Origin: Lentisalinibacter sediminis | GTDB lineage: Bacteria > Pseudomonadota > Gammaproteobacteria > Steroidobacterales > Woeseiaceae | NCBI RefSeq assembly: GCF_040706615.1 | Contig: NZ_JAPDRF010000003.1 | Span: 310,001-374,000, forward strand | Direction of reading: 5' to 3' | Length of the DNA: 64,000 bases | Part shown: one piece after another, positions 38,892 through 47,567 of the stretch | How the letters are laid out: every line of letters starts with the position of its first letter | Position numbering within the stretch: position 1 is the stretch's first letter | The notes under the pieces: model-generated | Told to the model about the DNA's origin: nothing | Seen by the model: only the letters and a program-made list of their open reading frames with translations | The model's database searches: none | Position numbers and translations under genes: made by a program

Positions 38892-40346
38892 TCAGTCGAG
38901 CCCAGCCATCGCGAAGTACTTGATCTCGAGGTAGTCGTCGATGCCGTACTTCGAGCCCTCGCGGCCGATACCGGACTCCTTCACCCCGCCGAACGGGGCC
39001 ACCGGCGTGGAGATCAGGCCCGTGTTCAGGCCGACGATGCCGTATTCCAGCGCCTCGGCGACCCGCCACGCGCGGGCCAGGTCGCGGGTGTAGAAGTAAC
39101 TCGCCAGACCGAAGCGGGTGTCGTTGGCCATGGCAACGGCTTCGGCCTCGTCGCGGAACGGGAACAGCGGCGACAGAGGGCCGAAGGTCTCCTCGCCGGC
39201 CACCAGCATCTCCGGCGTGGCGCCCTTGACGACGGTCGGCTGGAAGAACTGCCCGCCGAGCGCATGCCGCTTGCCGCCGGTGATCAGCTCGGCGCCGCCG
39301 GCGAGCGCGTCGGCGATGTGCTCCTCCACCTTTTCCACGGCGCTCTCGTCGATGAGAGGACCCTGATCCGTATCCCCTTTCAGGCCGTCGCCCACCACCA
39401 GGTCGTCGACGGCGGCGGCCAGCTTCTCGGCGAAGGCATCCATGACCGATTCCTGGACGAGGAAGCGGTTCGTGCAGACGCAGGTCTGGCCGGTGTTGCG
39501 GTACTTCGAGGCCACGGCGCCCTCGACAGCCGCGTCGAGGTCCGCATCGTCGAAAACGATGAACGGTGCGTTGCCGCCGAGTTCCAGCGAGACCTTCTTC
39601 ATGGTGCCGGCGCACTGCTCCATGAGCAGCTTGCCGATCTCCGTGGAACCGGTGAACGAGAGCTTGCGCACGGTCGGGTTGCCGGTCATCTCGCCGCCGA
39701 TGGCGGACGCCGAGCCCGTGACTACGCTGAACACCCCGGCCGGGATGCCGGCCTCCTCCGCCAGCACGGCCAGCGCCAGCGCCGAGTACGGCGTCTGCGA
39801 GGCGGGTTTGCAGACGAACGTGCAGCCGGCGGCGAGCGCCGGTCCCGCCTTGCGGGTGATCATCGCCGCGGGGAAATTCCAGGGCGTGATCGCCGCGACC
39901 ACGCCCACCGGTTGTTTCAGCACCAGCAGGCGCCGACCGGCCTGGGGTGAGGGAATGATGTCGCCGTATACCCGTTTGCCCTCCTCGGCGAACCACTCGA
40001 TGAAGCCGGCAGCATAGGCGATCTCGCCACGGGACTCCTTCAGCGGCTTGCCCTGCTCGGCCGTCATGATGACGGCGAGGTCCTCTTGATGCGCCATCAT
40101 CAGGTCGTGCCAGCGCCGCAGCAAGGTAGCCCGCTCGGCGGCCGGCCGCGCGCCCCACTCGGCCATGGCTTCGCCGGCGGCGGCGATCGCCCGGCGGGTC
40201 TCCTCCGCGCCCAGGGAAGGCACGGTGCCGAGATTCTCGCCCGTGGCCGGATTGCCGACGGCGATGGTGCCCTCGTCGTCCGCGTCGACCCATTCGCCGG
40301 CGACGTAGCAGCGGCTGCGCAACAGGTCGGGATTGTCGAGTTTCAT
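38892..40346 (-). CDS. gabD: Succinate-semialdehyde dehydrogenase
   Basis: 484 residues, the GabD length. It oxidises succinate semialdehyde to succinate with NAD(P)+. Motifs: AITPWNFPAAMITRKAGPALA, FTGSTEIGKLLM, LELGGNAPFIVFDDADLD (catalytic Glu), NTGQTCVCTNR (catalytic Cys near 286) and the C-terminal APFGGVKESGIGREGSKYG. The ATG has AGGAG seven bases upstream, and that site overlaps the fleQ TAG stop; only 10 bp separate the two genes. No GABA transaminase gene is in the window. Substrate assignment rests on family resemblance. Confidence 0.88.
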   Translation of the reverse strand: MKLDNPDLLRSRCYVAGEWVDADDEGTIAVGNPATGENLGTVPSLGAEETRRAIAAAGEAMAEWGARPAAERATLLRRWHDLMMAHQEDLAVIMTAEQGKPLKESRGEIAYAAGFIEWFAEEGKRVYGDIIPSPQAGRRLLVLKQPVGVVAAITPWNFPAAMITRKAGPALAAGCTFVCKPASQTPYSALALAVLAEEAGIPAGVFSVVTGSASAIGGEMTGNPTVRKLSFTGSTEIGKLLMEQCAGTMKKVSLELGGNAPFIVFDDADLDAAVEGAVASKYRNTGQTCVCTNRFLVQESVMDAFAEKLAAAVDDLVVGDGLKGDTDQGPLIDESAVEKVEEHIADALAGGAELITGGKRHALGGQFFQPTVVKGATPEMLVAGEETFGPLSPLFPFRDEAEAVAMANDTRFGLASYFYTRDLARAWRVAEALEYGIVGLNTGLISTPVAPFGGVKESGIGREGSKYGIDDYLEIKYFAMAGLD

Positions 40347-40356
40347 GGAATGGCTC

Positions 40357-41754
<1,398 letters not shown>

Positions 41755-42137
41755 CGTGCCGCCTCCGCGGCCGGGCATCGCTTGCCGGGCCGCGCGGGAA
41801 TCGCGCCCGGAGCCGTCGCCCCCGTCGCCGCTGATCTGATCACGCCTTTCAATTCAGTGCCTTGCGCCTCGAGCGGGCGTCTGCCGCAACCGCCGATGAT
41901 TGTGCGGCGCAGAGCAGGGGATTGCAACTCGAGACCCGAATAATTCGAGTCGGTTCATACCCTTGCGCTACGCAACGCCGGTCCCGGACGGTACCGTCGA
42001 GGATGCGCCCCAGGGGCTAAAGATTCCACGCCGGCGGCCGATACAGAGGGTAGCCACAGGAGCGTGGCGGCGCGTGCGTGCGGATGCGCGGATCGGCGCC
42101 GCCTTCGGCATCCCGAACAAGAACGGAGGACGACGCG
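41755..42137. other. 383-bp fleQ/pomA divergent intergenic region
   Basis: The only gap above 300 bp without a gene in the window. It contains the fleQ 5' region, a near-perfect inverted repeat GACcCGAATaATTCGaGTC (41933-41951), a weak minus-strand promoter candidate for fleQ (TTGCAA/CACAAT with a 17-bp spacer) and the sigma-28 promoter of pomAB. No convincing extra ORF was found. Confidence 0.6.
42018..42044 (+). promoter_or_regulatory. Sigma-28 (FliA) promoter for pomA-pomB-pilZ
   Basis: TAAAGATT (42018-42025), an 11-bp spacer and GCCGATAC (42037-42044), against the consensus TAAAGTTT-N11-GCCGATAA. It lies 93 bp before the pomA start. FliA is encoded in the same window, so stator expression should follow completion of the hook-basal body. 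Confidence 0.8.
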
Positions 42138-42902
42138 TTGGATCTCGCAACACTGATAGGCTTGCTCGGCGCCCTCGGGGTGGTCATCACCTCCATTTTC
42201 CTGGGCGGCGCGCCGGGCGTCTTCCTCAATACCCCGTCGCTGCTGATCGTGCTCGTCGGCACGTTTCTCGTGACGATGATGAAGTTCAGCCTGAAGCAAT
42301 TCTTCAGCGCCACCGGCATCGCGGTGAAGGCGTTCACCCAGCGCGTGCCGAACCCCGAGGCCATCATCGAGAAATCCGTCGAACTGGCGAAGACCGCACG
42401 CCAGGGTGGCATCCTCGCGCTGGAAGACGCCGAGGTGCCCGACGAATTCATGAAGATGGGCGTGGGTCTCCTGATCGACGGTCATCCCTCCGAGGTGGTC
42501 CGCTCCATGCTGAACAAGGACCTGAACCAGACCCTGCAGCGCCACAGCGACGGCCAGGGCATCTTCAAGGCCATCGGCGACGTCGGTCCGGCCATGGGCA
42601 TGATCGGTACGCTGATCGGCCTCGTGCAGATGCTCTCGGTCATGGACGACCCGAAGCAGATCGGCCCGGCCATGGCCGTGGCCCTGCTCACGACGCTGTA
42701 CGGGGCCATCCTCGCGAACGTGATCGCCATACCGGTGGCCGACAAACTGGCCCTGCGCAGCAAGGAAGAGCAGCGCCACAAGTCGCTCGTCATCGACGCG
42801 CTGATCGGCATTCAGGAGGGCCAGAACCCGCGCATCATCGAGGGCATGCTGGAGGCCTATCTGCCCCGTTCGCGCCGCAGCGTCGACGAAGAACTGGCCT
42901 GA
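42138..42902 (+). CDS. pomA: Flagellar motor stator subunit A, PomA/MotA family
   Basis: 254 residues, as in PomA. Four membrane helices are visible: LATLIGLLGALGVVITSIFLGG, FLNTPSLLIVLVGTFLVTMMKF, the GIFKAIGDVGPAMGMIGTLIGLVQML block (helix 3) and AVALLTTLYGAILANVIAIPVADKL (helix 4). The cytoplasmic loop carries charged residues that contact FliG. It forms the ion-driven stator with PomB. The start is TTG 42138, with GGAGG eight bases upstream. Starting at ATG 42078 would add a basic, non-conserved leader. Confidence 0.93.
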   Translation: MDLATLIGLLGALGVVITSIFLGGAPGVFLNTPSLLIVLVGTFLVTMMKFSLKQFFSATGIAVKAFTQRVPNPEAIIEKSVELAKTARQGGILALEDAEVPDEFMKMGVGLLIDGHPSEVVRSMLNKDLNQTLQRHSDGQGIFKAIGDVGPAMGMIGTLIGLVQMLSVMDDPKQIGPAMAVALLTTLYGAILANVIAIPVADKLALRSKEEQRHKSLVIDALIGIQEGQNPRIIEGMLEAYLPRSRRSVDEELA

Positions 42903-42913
42903 GGTAGCGGCGC

Positions 42914-43861
42914 ATGGACGAGGAAGGCGCAGCGGAGGTCAGGCAAGAGGAAAAGAAAGGCGTACCCGCCTGGGTCATGACCTTCGCCGATCTCATGACG
43001 CTGCTCATGTGCTTTTTCGTGCTCATGCTGGCGTTCTCCGAGATGGACGTGCAGAAGTTCAAGGTGCTGTCCGGGTCGGTGCGGGAGGCCTTCGGCGTAC
43101 AGGCACAGGTGGAGGTGAAGACCATACCGAAGGGCACCAGCATCATCGCGCGGGAATTCAGCCCCGGGCGGCCGCAGCCCACCCCGATGAACGAGATCCG
43201 CCAGCACACCATCGACTCGGCCAAGAACACCCTTGACGTGGGCGTGGACGAACCCGGCGTGGGTGACGAGGAGGCCGACAACGCGAAGGAGGATGCAGAG
43301 AAGCTCCGCCAGGCCCTGGCCGAGGAGATCGAGCAGGGCAGCGTGGACGTCGAGCTGGACGGTCGCCGCATCATCATCCGTATTCTGGAGAAGGCCACCT
43401 TCCCCTCGGGCGACGCCAGCATACAGCCGGGCTTCCTGCCGGTGCTGGAGAAGATCCGCGGCCTCATCGGCGAGATGCCGGGCGAGCTCAAGATCTCCGG
43501 CCACACCGACGACGTGCCCATTTACAACGAGCGCTACCGCTCGAACTGGGAACTGTCCACGGCGCGAGCCGTCTCCGTGGCCCACACCCTGCTGAAGGGC
43601 GGCGACATCGAAGAGAACCGGATCGTGGTGACCGGCCACGCGGACACACGCCCGCTGTATCCGAACGACAGCGTCGAACACCGTGCCATCAACCGGCGCG
43701 TGGACATCAGCATCATACGCAACCCGTCCGGCGGCAGTGAGGACCGCCAGCTTCGCATCGCCGAGGCCCGCGAACCGGATGCGGAGGAAGAGACCGGGAG
43801 GAGCGCCGACGGCGAAGAGGCCGCGGCCGATGCGCCCGGGGGAGACGAAGACGATGAGTGA
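42914..43861 (+). CDS. pomB: Flagellar motor stator subunit B, PomB type, with OmpA domain
   Basis: 315 residues. One helix (about 19-40) reads WVMTFADLMTLLMCFFVLMLAFSEMD (shown to mark Asp26, the ion-binding residue). The sequence after it, VKTIPKGTSIIAREFSPGRPQPTP, closely follows Vibrio-type PomB rather than E. coli MotB, suggesting sodium coupling. A C-terminal OmpA-like peptidoglycan-binding domain contains ISGHTDDVPI and HRAINRRVDISI. An acidic tail of about 35 residues follows (EEETGRSADGEEAAADAPGG). It starts 11 bp after pomA and overlaps the PilZ gene by 8 nt. Confidence 0.93.
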   Translation: MDEEGAAEVRQEEKKGVPAWVMTFADLMTLLMCFFVLMLAFSEMDVQKFKVLSGSVREAFGVQAQVEVKTIPKGTSIIAREFSPGRPQPTPMNEIRQHTIDSAKNTLDVGVDEPGVGDEEADNAKEDAEKLRQALAEEIEQGSVDVELDGRRIIIRILEKATFPSGDASIQPGFLPVLEKIRGLIGEMPGELKISGHTDDVPIYNERYRSNWELSTARAVSVAHTLLKGGDIEENRIVVTGHADTRPLYPNDSVEHRAINRRVDISIIRNPSGGSEDRQLRIAEAREPDAEEETGRSADGEEAAADAPGGDEDDE

Positions 43862-44486
43862 AATGCAGAACGATACCGAGACCAGCGATACCAACCGCCG
43901 CCGCGTGTTTCGACTCAAGGAGCTCGTGCGCATCGACTACTCGACGGTGGACGAGAGCGAGTGGATACAGCGGCTGGAGAAGAACCTCGGCAGCACGTCC
44001 CGGACCTCCGGGCTGGATGCCAAGCTGATGGAGGTGGAGGCTTCCCTGAAGCCCGCCGTCCTGAAACTGCGCCAGAAGGCGCCGGTCAGTGCCGAGTGCG
44101 TGGAGTTGCTGAACGAGAAGATCCAGCTCGTGGCCGACAAGGTAATGGAGCTGGAGCAGCAGCGTAACCCCATCTACAAGCGCCCCACCCAGCTCTGCGA
44201 TCTCAGCTCCACCGGCATGGCGTTCGCGGCACCCCACGGCATGAGCGAGGGCGAGAGGCTGATGCTGAAGTTCCTGCTCGTCTCCGACTCTCACTATGTC
44301 GAGACGCTGGCCAGGGTCGTCCGTTGCCAGGCGCCCGAGGAGTCCGACCTGGAGGACGAGGGCTACAAGATCGGGGTAGAGTTCGTCGGCATGCGCGAGG
44401 CGGAGAGCGAGATGCTGATCCGCCACATGCTCAGCCGCCAGGCCGAAGACATCCGTACGGCCCGGCTGCGGGCGCTGAAGGAATAG
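43854..44486 (+). CDS. PilZ-domain c-di-GMP effector with a long helical insert
   Basis: 210 residues. The c-di-GMP motifs are RRVFR (16-20) and DLSSTG (116-121). They lie about 96 residues apart; in a typical PilZ domain the gap is roughly 20-30. The intervening part is predicted helical by its Leu/Glu/Lys pattern (SGLDAKLMEVEASLKPAVLK; LLNEKIQLVADKVMELEQQ) and may form a coiled coil for oligomerisation. Sharing the FliA-controlled pomAB operon suggests it acts on the stator, as YcgR-type brakes do. Convergent with the HDOD gene, with a GGCCGG/CCGGCC hairpin (44494-44509) at the junction. Confidence 0.82.
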   Translation: MSEMQNDTETSDTNRRRVFRLKELVRIDYSTVDESEWIQRLEKNLGSTSRTSGLDAKLMEVEASLKPAVLKLRQKAPVSAECVELLNEKIQLVADKVMELEQQRNPIYKRPTQLCDLSSTGMAFAAPHGMSEGERLMLKFLLVSDSHYVETLARVVRCQAPEESDLEDEGYKIGVEFVGMREAESEMLIRHMLSRQAEDIRTARLRALKE

Positions 44487-44499
44487 CCGGCGCGGCCGG

Positions 44500-45336
44500 T
44501 CAGCCGGCCAGCGCGGCGGTCAGGGATTCGAGCTTGTCCTCGAAGCGCTGATAGACGGGCGGATAACGGGGCCCGTCGACGCCGAGCTTGTGCACGACCG
44601 GCTGGAACTCCTCATCCACCTCGGCCTCGGCCTCCCGCAGCGACAGGTAGCACGCCGCCACGATCACGTCGTGCAGCGTCGGCTTGCTGCTGCGCCGCTG
44701 GGTCTGGTCGCCCGCCACCGTGTCGACGATGTCCTCGGGGAACTCCCAGTTCTCCAGGATCGACTTGCCCACCTGCGGGTTCCACTCCTCGAGTATCTGG
44801 CGGCGCGAGTCCTCGTCTGCCAGCAGGGTCGGGAACTCCTTCGCCTTGGTGAGGATGTAGAGCTTGCCGATCTCGTTCAGCAGGCCGGCCAGAAACGCGC
44901 CGTCGGCGTCCAGCTCGGCGTGCTGGTCCGCCAGCACCTCGGCCATGGCCGCCTTGCGCAGGCTGACCTTCCACAGCGTCTTCAACTGACTGCGGATGGC
45001 CGCCTGCTGCTCCGCCTGGAACAGCTGCTCCACGGCCATGGCGATCGCCGTGTTGCGCACCATGTTGAACCCGAGCCGGCTGATGGCGGCGCGCAGGTTT
45101 GTGATCTTCACCCCCGCCGGGTTGTAGAAGGCGGAGTTGGCCATCGCCAGGATGCGCGACATCAGCACGGGCTCCAGGCTCACCACGTCGGCGACGCGCT
45201 CGGCGGTGCAGTCACCGTCCTCCAGCGCTTCTCGGATCTTGAGCACCACGTCGGGGAACGACGGCAGCTTGATCTCCTTGCGGGTCAGCTCGTCCGCCAG
45301 CATCTGGACGAAGCGGAAGTATTCGGCACTCGACAT
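44500..45336 (-). CDS. HDOD-domain protein
   Basis: 278 residues. HDOD is an HD-like helical domain without the metal-binding HD pair, used in signalling. Visible blocks: KLPSFPDVVLKIREALEDGDC, ERVADVVSLEPVLMSRILAMANSAFYNP, AISRLGFNMVRNTAIAMAVEQLF, and AFLAGLLNEIGKLYIL where a phosphodiesterase would have HDxGK but this has NEIGK. It is the last gene of the flagellar array, 14 bp after the DUF2802 gene, and may link motility with regulation. A specific function is unknown. Confidence 0.85.
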   Translation of the reverse strand: MSSAEYFRFVQMLADELTRKEIKLPSFPDVVLKIREALEDGDCTAERVADVVSLEPVLMSRILAMANSAFYNPAGVKITNLRAAISRLGFNMVRNTAIAMAVEQLFQAEQQAAIRSQLKTLWKVSLRKAAMAEVLADQHAELDADGAFLAGLLNEIGKLYILTKAKEFPTLLADEDSRRQILEEWNPQVGKSILENWEFPEDIVDTVAGDQTQRRSSKPTLHDVIVAACYLSLREAEAEVDEEFQPVVHKLGVDGPRYPPVYQRFEDKLESLTAALAG

Positions 45337-45350
45337 CTTTCTTACTCCGG

Positions 45351-45773
45351 TCAGGACACCCGGCGAACGGCCGCAGCCTCGCCCCGGTGTCGGTTACCAT
45401 GCAGTCGCACGAACAGGTCGGCCTCCCCGCGGCTCAGTCCGCAGCGGCTCACCAGATCGTCCGGCACCGCTCCGCCTCCGACCAGCCGCAGGGCCTCGCC
45501 GTAGCGCTGGCCGCCGGTGCCACCCGCCGTTGCCGGCGCAGGCGCCTGCGCGGCATCCGCGGACACACTCTCCAATTGCTCCAGGCGCCGGCCGATCTCC
45601 TCGAGACGCTCCAGCACCGCCCTGCCCAGGGCATCGTCGCCCGCTGCCTCCGGTTCCAGCGGGAGCGGCTCACGGCGGGGCTCGCCCCGCAGGATCGCCG
45701 CCACGGCGAACAGGATCAGGGCATTGGAGAATGCCAGCACGTAGATCACATTGATTTCGCTAATGAAGTCCAT
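45351..45773 (-). CDS. DUF2802 membrane-anchored protein
   Basis: 140 residues. An N-terminal helix (INVIYVLAFSNALILFAVAAIL) is followed by a coiled-coil-like stretch (LGRAVLERLEEIGRRLEQLE), an Ala/Pro-rich linker and a C-terminal DUF2802 motif YGEALRLVGGGAVPDDLVSRCGLSRGEADLFVRLHG. In Vibrio and Pseudomonas-type clusters DUF2802 genes follow cheW at the end of the che block; here the neighbour is fliA plus a small ORF. The ATG overlaps the small ORF stop by one base (TGATG). GTG 45776 is the alternative start. Confidence 0.82.
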   Translation of the reverse strand: MDFISEINVIYVLAFSNALILFAVAAILRGEPRREPLPLEPEAAGDDALGRAVLERLEEIGRRLEQLESVSADAAQAPAPATAGGTGGQRYGEALRLVGGGAVPDDLVSRCGLSRGEADLFVRLHGNRHRGEAAAVRRVS

Positions 45774-45961
45774 CACGCATACTCATCGATAATTGAACCG
45801 TTATCCTTGTCCGAATTCTCACTTTTTTCCTCGCGCTCAGATTCGGCGGCGTCGTCCCTGCGCGGCCGCTTCGGCGTATCCGGATTCACCGGCTTCAGCG
45901 GTCGGGAGGGCGCAATCGGATACACGTCGCGAATCCTGCCGCCGCCGCTGCCTATGGCCAT
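45773..45961 (-). CDS. Small charged protein of unknown function, 62 residues
   Basis: 62 residues with a Gly-rich start (MAIGSGGGRIRDVYPIAP), a Pro-rich middle and a strongly acidic/basic tail (AAESEREEKSENSDKDNGS); no membrane segment or known domain, probably disordered. I do not recognise it. It looks real because it is fitted between genes: its ATG is 2 bp after the fliA stop, GAGGGGG precedes it, and its TGA overlaps the DUF2802 ATG. It is the only gene between fliA and DUF2802. Confidence 0.7.
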   Translation of the reverse strand: MAIGSGGGRIRDVYPIAPSRPLKPVNPDTPKRPRRDDAAESEREEKSENSDKDNGSIIDEYA

Positions 45962-45963
45962 GA

Positions 45964-46686
45964 CTACGCCCCCTCGTCCTGCAGCCGTGCACGCAGCCGC
46001 AGCAGCGCCTGGCTGTGGATTTGACTGACCCGCGACTCGGTGACGTCGAGCACGGTGCCGATTTCCCTCAGGTTCAGCTCCTGGTGGTAGTACAGCGACA
46101 GCACCAGCTGCTCGCGCTCGGGCAGACCGCGTATGGCCTCGGCCAGCCGGCCGCGCATCTCGGTGGCCTGGGCGCGTTCCTCGGGACCGGGCTGGCCCTC
46201 CGCCGGGACCTCCAGCGGTTCCTGCAGCGTCGTGAAGGGCTGCTCCAGACTGAACAGCCGGCAGCTTGCCGCATCGCGCAGCACTTCGTGATACTCATCC
46301 AGCGAGATGCCGAGTTCGCGGGCCACGTCGGCGTCCTCGGCCGCCCCACCGGTGGCCGCCTCCACCCGCTGGATGGCCTCGACGATCTGGCGATGGCGCT
46401 GATGCACGGAACGCGGCGTCCAGTCGGACTTGCGCACCTCGTCCAGCATCGCGCCGCGGATGCGGATACCGGCGTAGGTATCGAAACTGGCGCCCCGGGA
46501 TGCATCGAAATTGCCGGCCGCCTCGATCAGGCCCATGAGCCCGGCCTGCATGAGATCGTCCAGCTCCACCGAGGCCGGCAAACGGGCCACGAGGTGATGC
46601 GCGATCCGCTTGACCAGCACCAGGTGCTGTTCCACGAATTCGTCGGTCACGACGCGTCGATCGTCTGCGAGCTGGCTGTAGGTCAT
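45964..46686 (-). CDS. fliA: Flagellar sigma factor sigma-28
   Basis: 240 residues. Region 2 has LVKRIAHHLVARLPASVELDDLMQAGLMGLIEAAGNFD and FDTYAGIRIRGAMLDEVRKSDW; region 4 has LPEREQLVLSLYYHQELNLREIG and VTESRVSQIHSQALLRL (shown as adjacent parts). It directs late flagellar genes, including the pomAB promoter seen here. Its ATG overlaps the flhG stop (ATGA). Starting at 46779 would add residues inside flhG. Length matches E. coli FliA (239). Confidence 0.96.
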   Translation of the reverse strand: MTYSQLADDRRVVTDEFVEQHLVLVKRIAHHLVARLPASVELDDLMQAGLMGLIEAAGNFDASRGASFDTYAGIRIRGAMLDEVRKSDWTPRSVHQRHRQIVEAIQRVEAATGGAAEDADVARELGISLDEYHEVLRDAASCRLFSLEQPFTTLQEPLEVPAEGQPGPEERAQATEMRGRLAEAIRGLPEREQLVLSLYYHQELNLREIGTVLDVTESRVSQIHSQALLRLRARLQDEGA

Positions 46687-47567
46687 CCCGTGAGACTCCC
46701 CGCCGCCGTCAGGTCCCGTCCCAACAGGGACTCGAAGAAAAACGCGAGCCCGCCCGGTGCCTGCGCCGCTGCGGGCCATCGATCCACGGCGTCCGCGATG
46801 CGGCGGAAGGCGAGCGCCGCGCGGCTGGCCGGATAGGCCTCCACGACGGCCACCTGCTGCTGCACGGCACGGCGCAGCGTGTCATCCGCCGGGACGTTTC
46901 CGAGGTGCTGCAGCACCACGTCCAGATAGCGGTCCGCCACCCGCTCGATCTTCTGGAACAGCAGTCGCCCGTGTGCATCGGAGCGGGTCATGTTCGTCAG
47001 TACCTGGAAACGGCCCACGCCGTAGTCGCGGCTCAGCACCTTGATCATGGCGTAGGCGTCGGTGATGGAAGCCGGTTCGTCGCAGACGACCACCACCGCG
47101 TGCTGGGCGGCCTGGGTGAAGCGGAGCACGTTGTCGGACAGCCCGGCCGCCGTGTCTATCACCAACACCTCGGGCGGACAGGCGAGATCGCCGAACGCAC
47201 GAATGATCTCGCCCTGGGCCGCAGGCGCCAGGTCGGTCATGGCCTTGTCGCCGGAGGCGGCAGGCACGATCGACAGACCGCGCGGCCCGCGCACGATCGT
47301 GCTCTCCAGATCCGTCTCGCCCGAGATCACGTGCTGCAGGTTATAGCGGGGCTGCAGGCCGAACAGAACGTCCACGTTCGCGAGGCCGAGATCCGCGTCC
47401 AGCAGCATGACATTGCGCTGGAAGGAGGCCAGCGCGACGGCCAGGTTGGCCGATACGTTGGTCTTGCCGACGCCGCCCTTGCCGCTGGTGACGGCGATCA
47501 CCTTCACCGGCGCGCCGGCGAGCGCCCGTTCCATGTCCCGCGCCTGGGTATGTTCAAGAGAGCGCAT
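46683..47567 (-). CDS. flhG: MinD-like ATPase controlling flagellar number
   Basis: 294 residues (FlhG/FleN). The deviant Walker A is TSGKGGVGKTNVSANLAVAL; then LLDADLGLANVDVLFGL and VLVIDTAAGLSDNV. It limits the number of polar flagella by acting on FlhF and, in Pseudomonas, on FleQ. The N-terminal FlhF-activating motif DQAxxLR appears only as TQARDME (7-13), a partial match. ATG 47567 has GGAGG eight bases upstream and overlaps flhF by 14 nt; it overlaps fliA by 4 nt. Confidence 0.94.
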   Translation of the reverse strand: MRSLEHTQARDMERALAGAPVKVIAVTSGKGGVGKTNVSANLAVALASFQRNVMLLDADLGLANVDVLFGLQPRYNLQHVISGETDLESTIVRGPRGLSIVPAASGDKAMTDLAPAAQGEIIRAFGDLACPPEVLVIDTAAGLSDNVLRFTQAAQHAVVVVCDEPASITDAYAMIKVLSRDYGVGRFQVLTNMTRSDAHGRLLFQKIERVADRYLDVVLQHLGNVPADDTLRRAVQQQVAVVEAYPASRAALAFRRIADAVDRWPAAAQAPGGLAFFFESLLGRDLTAAGSLTG

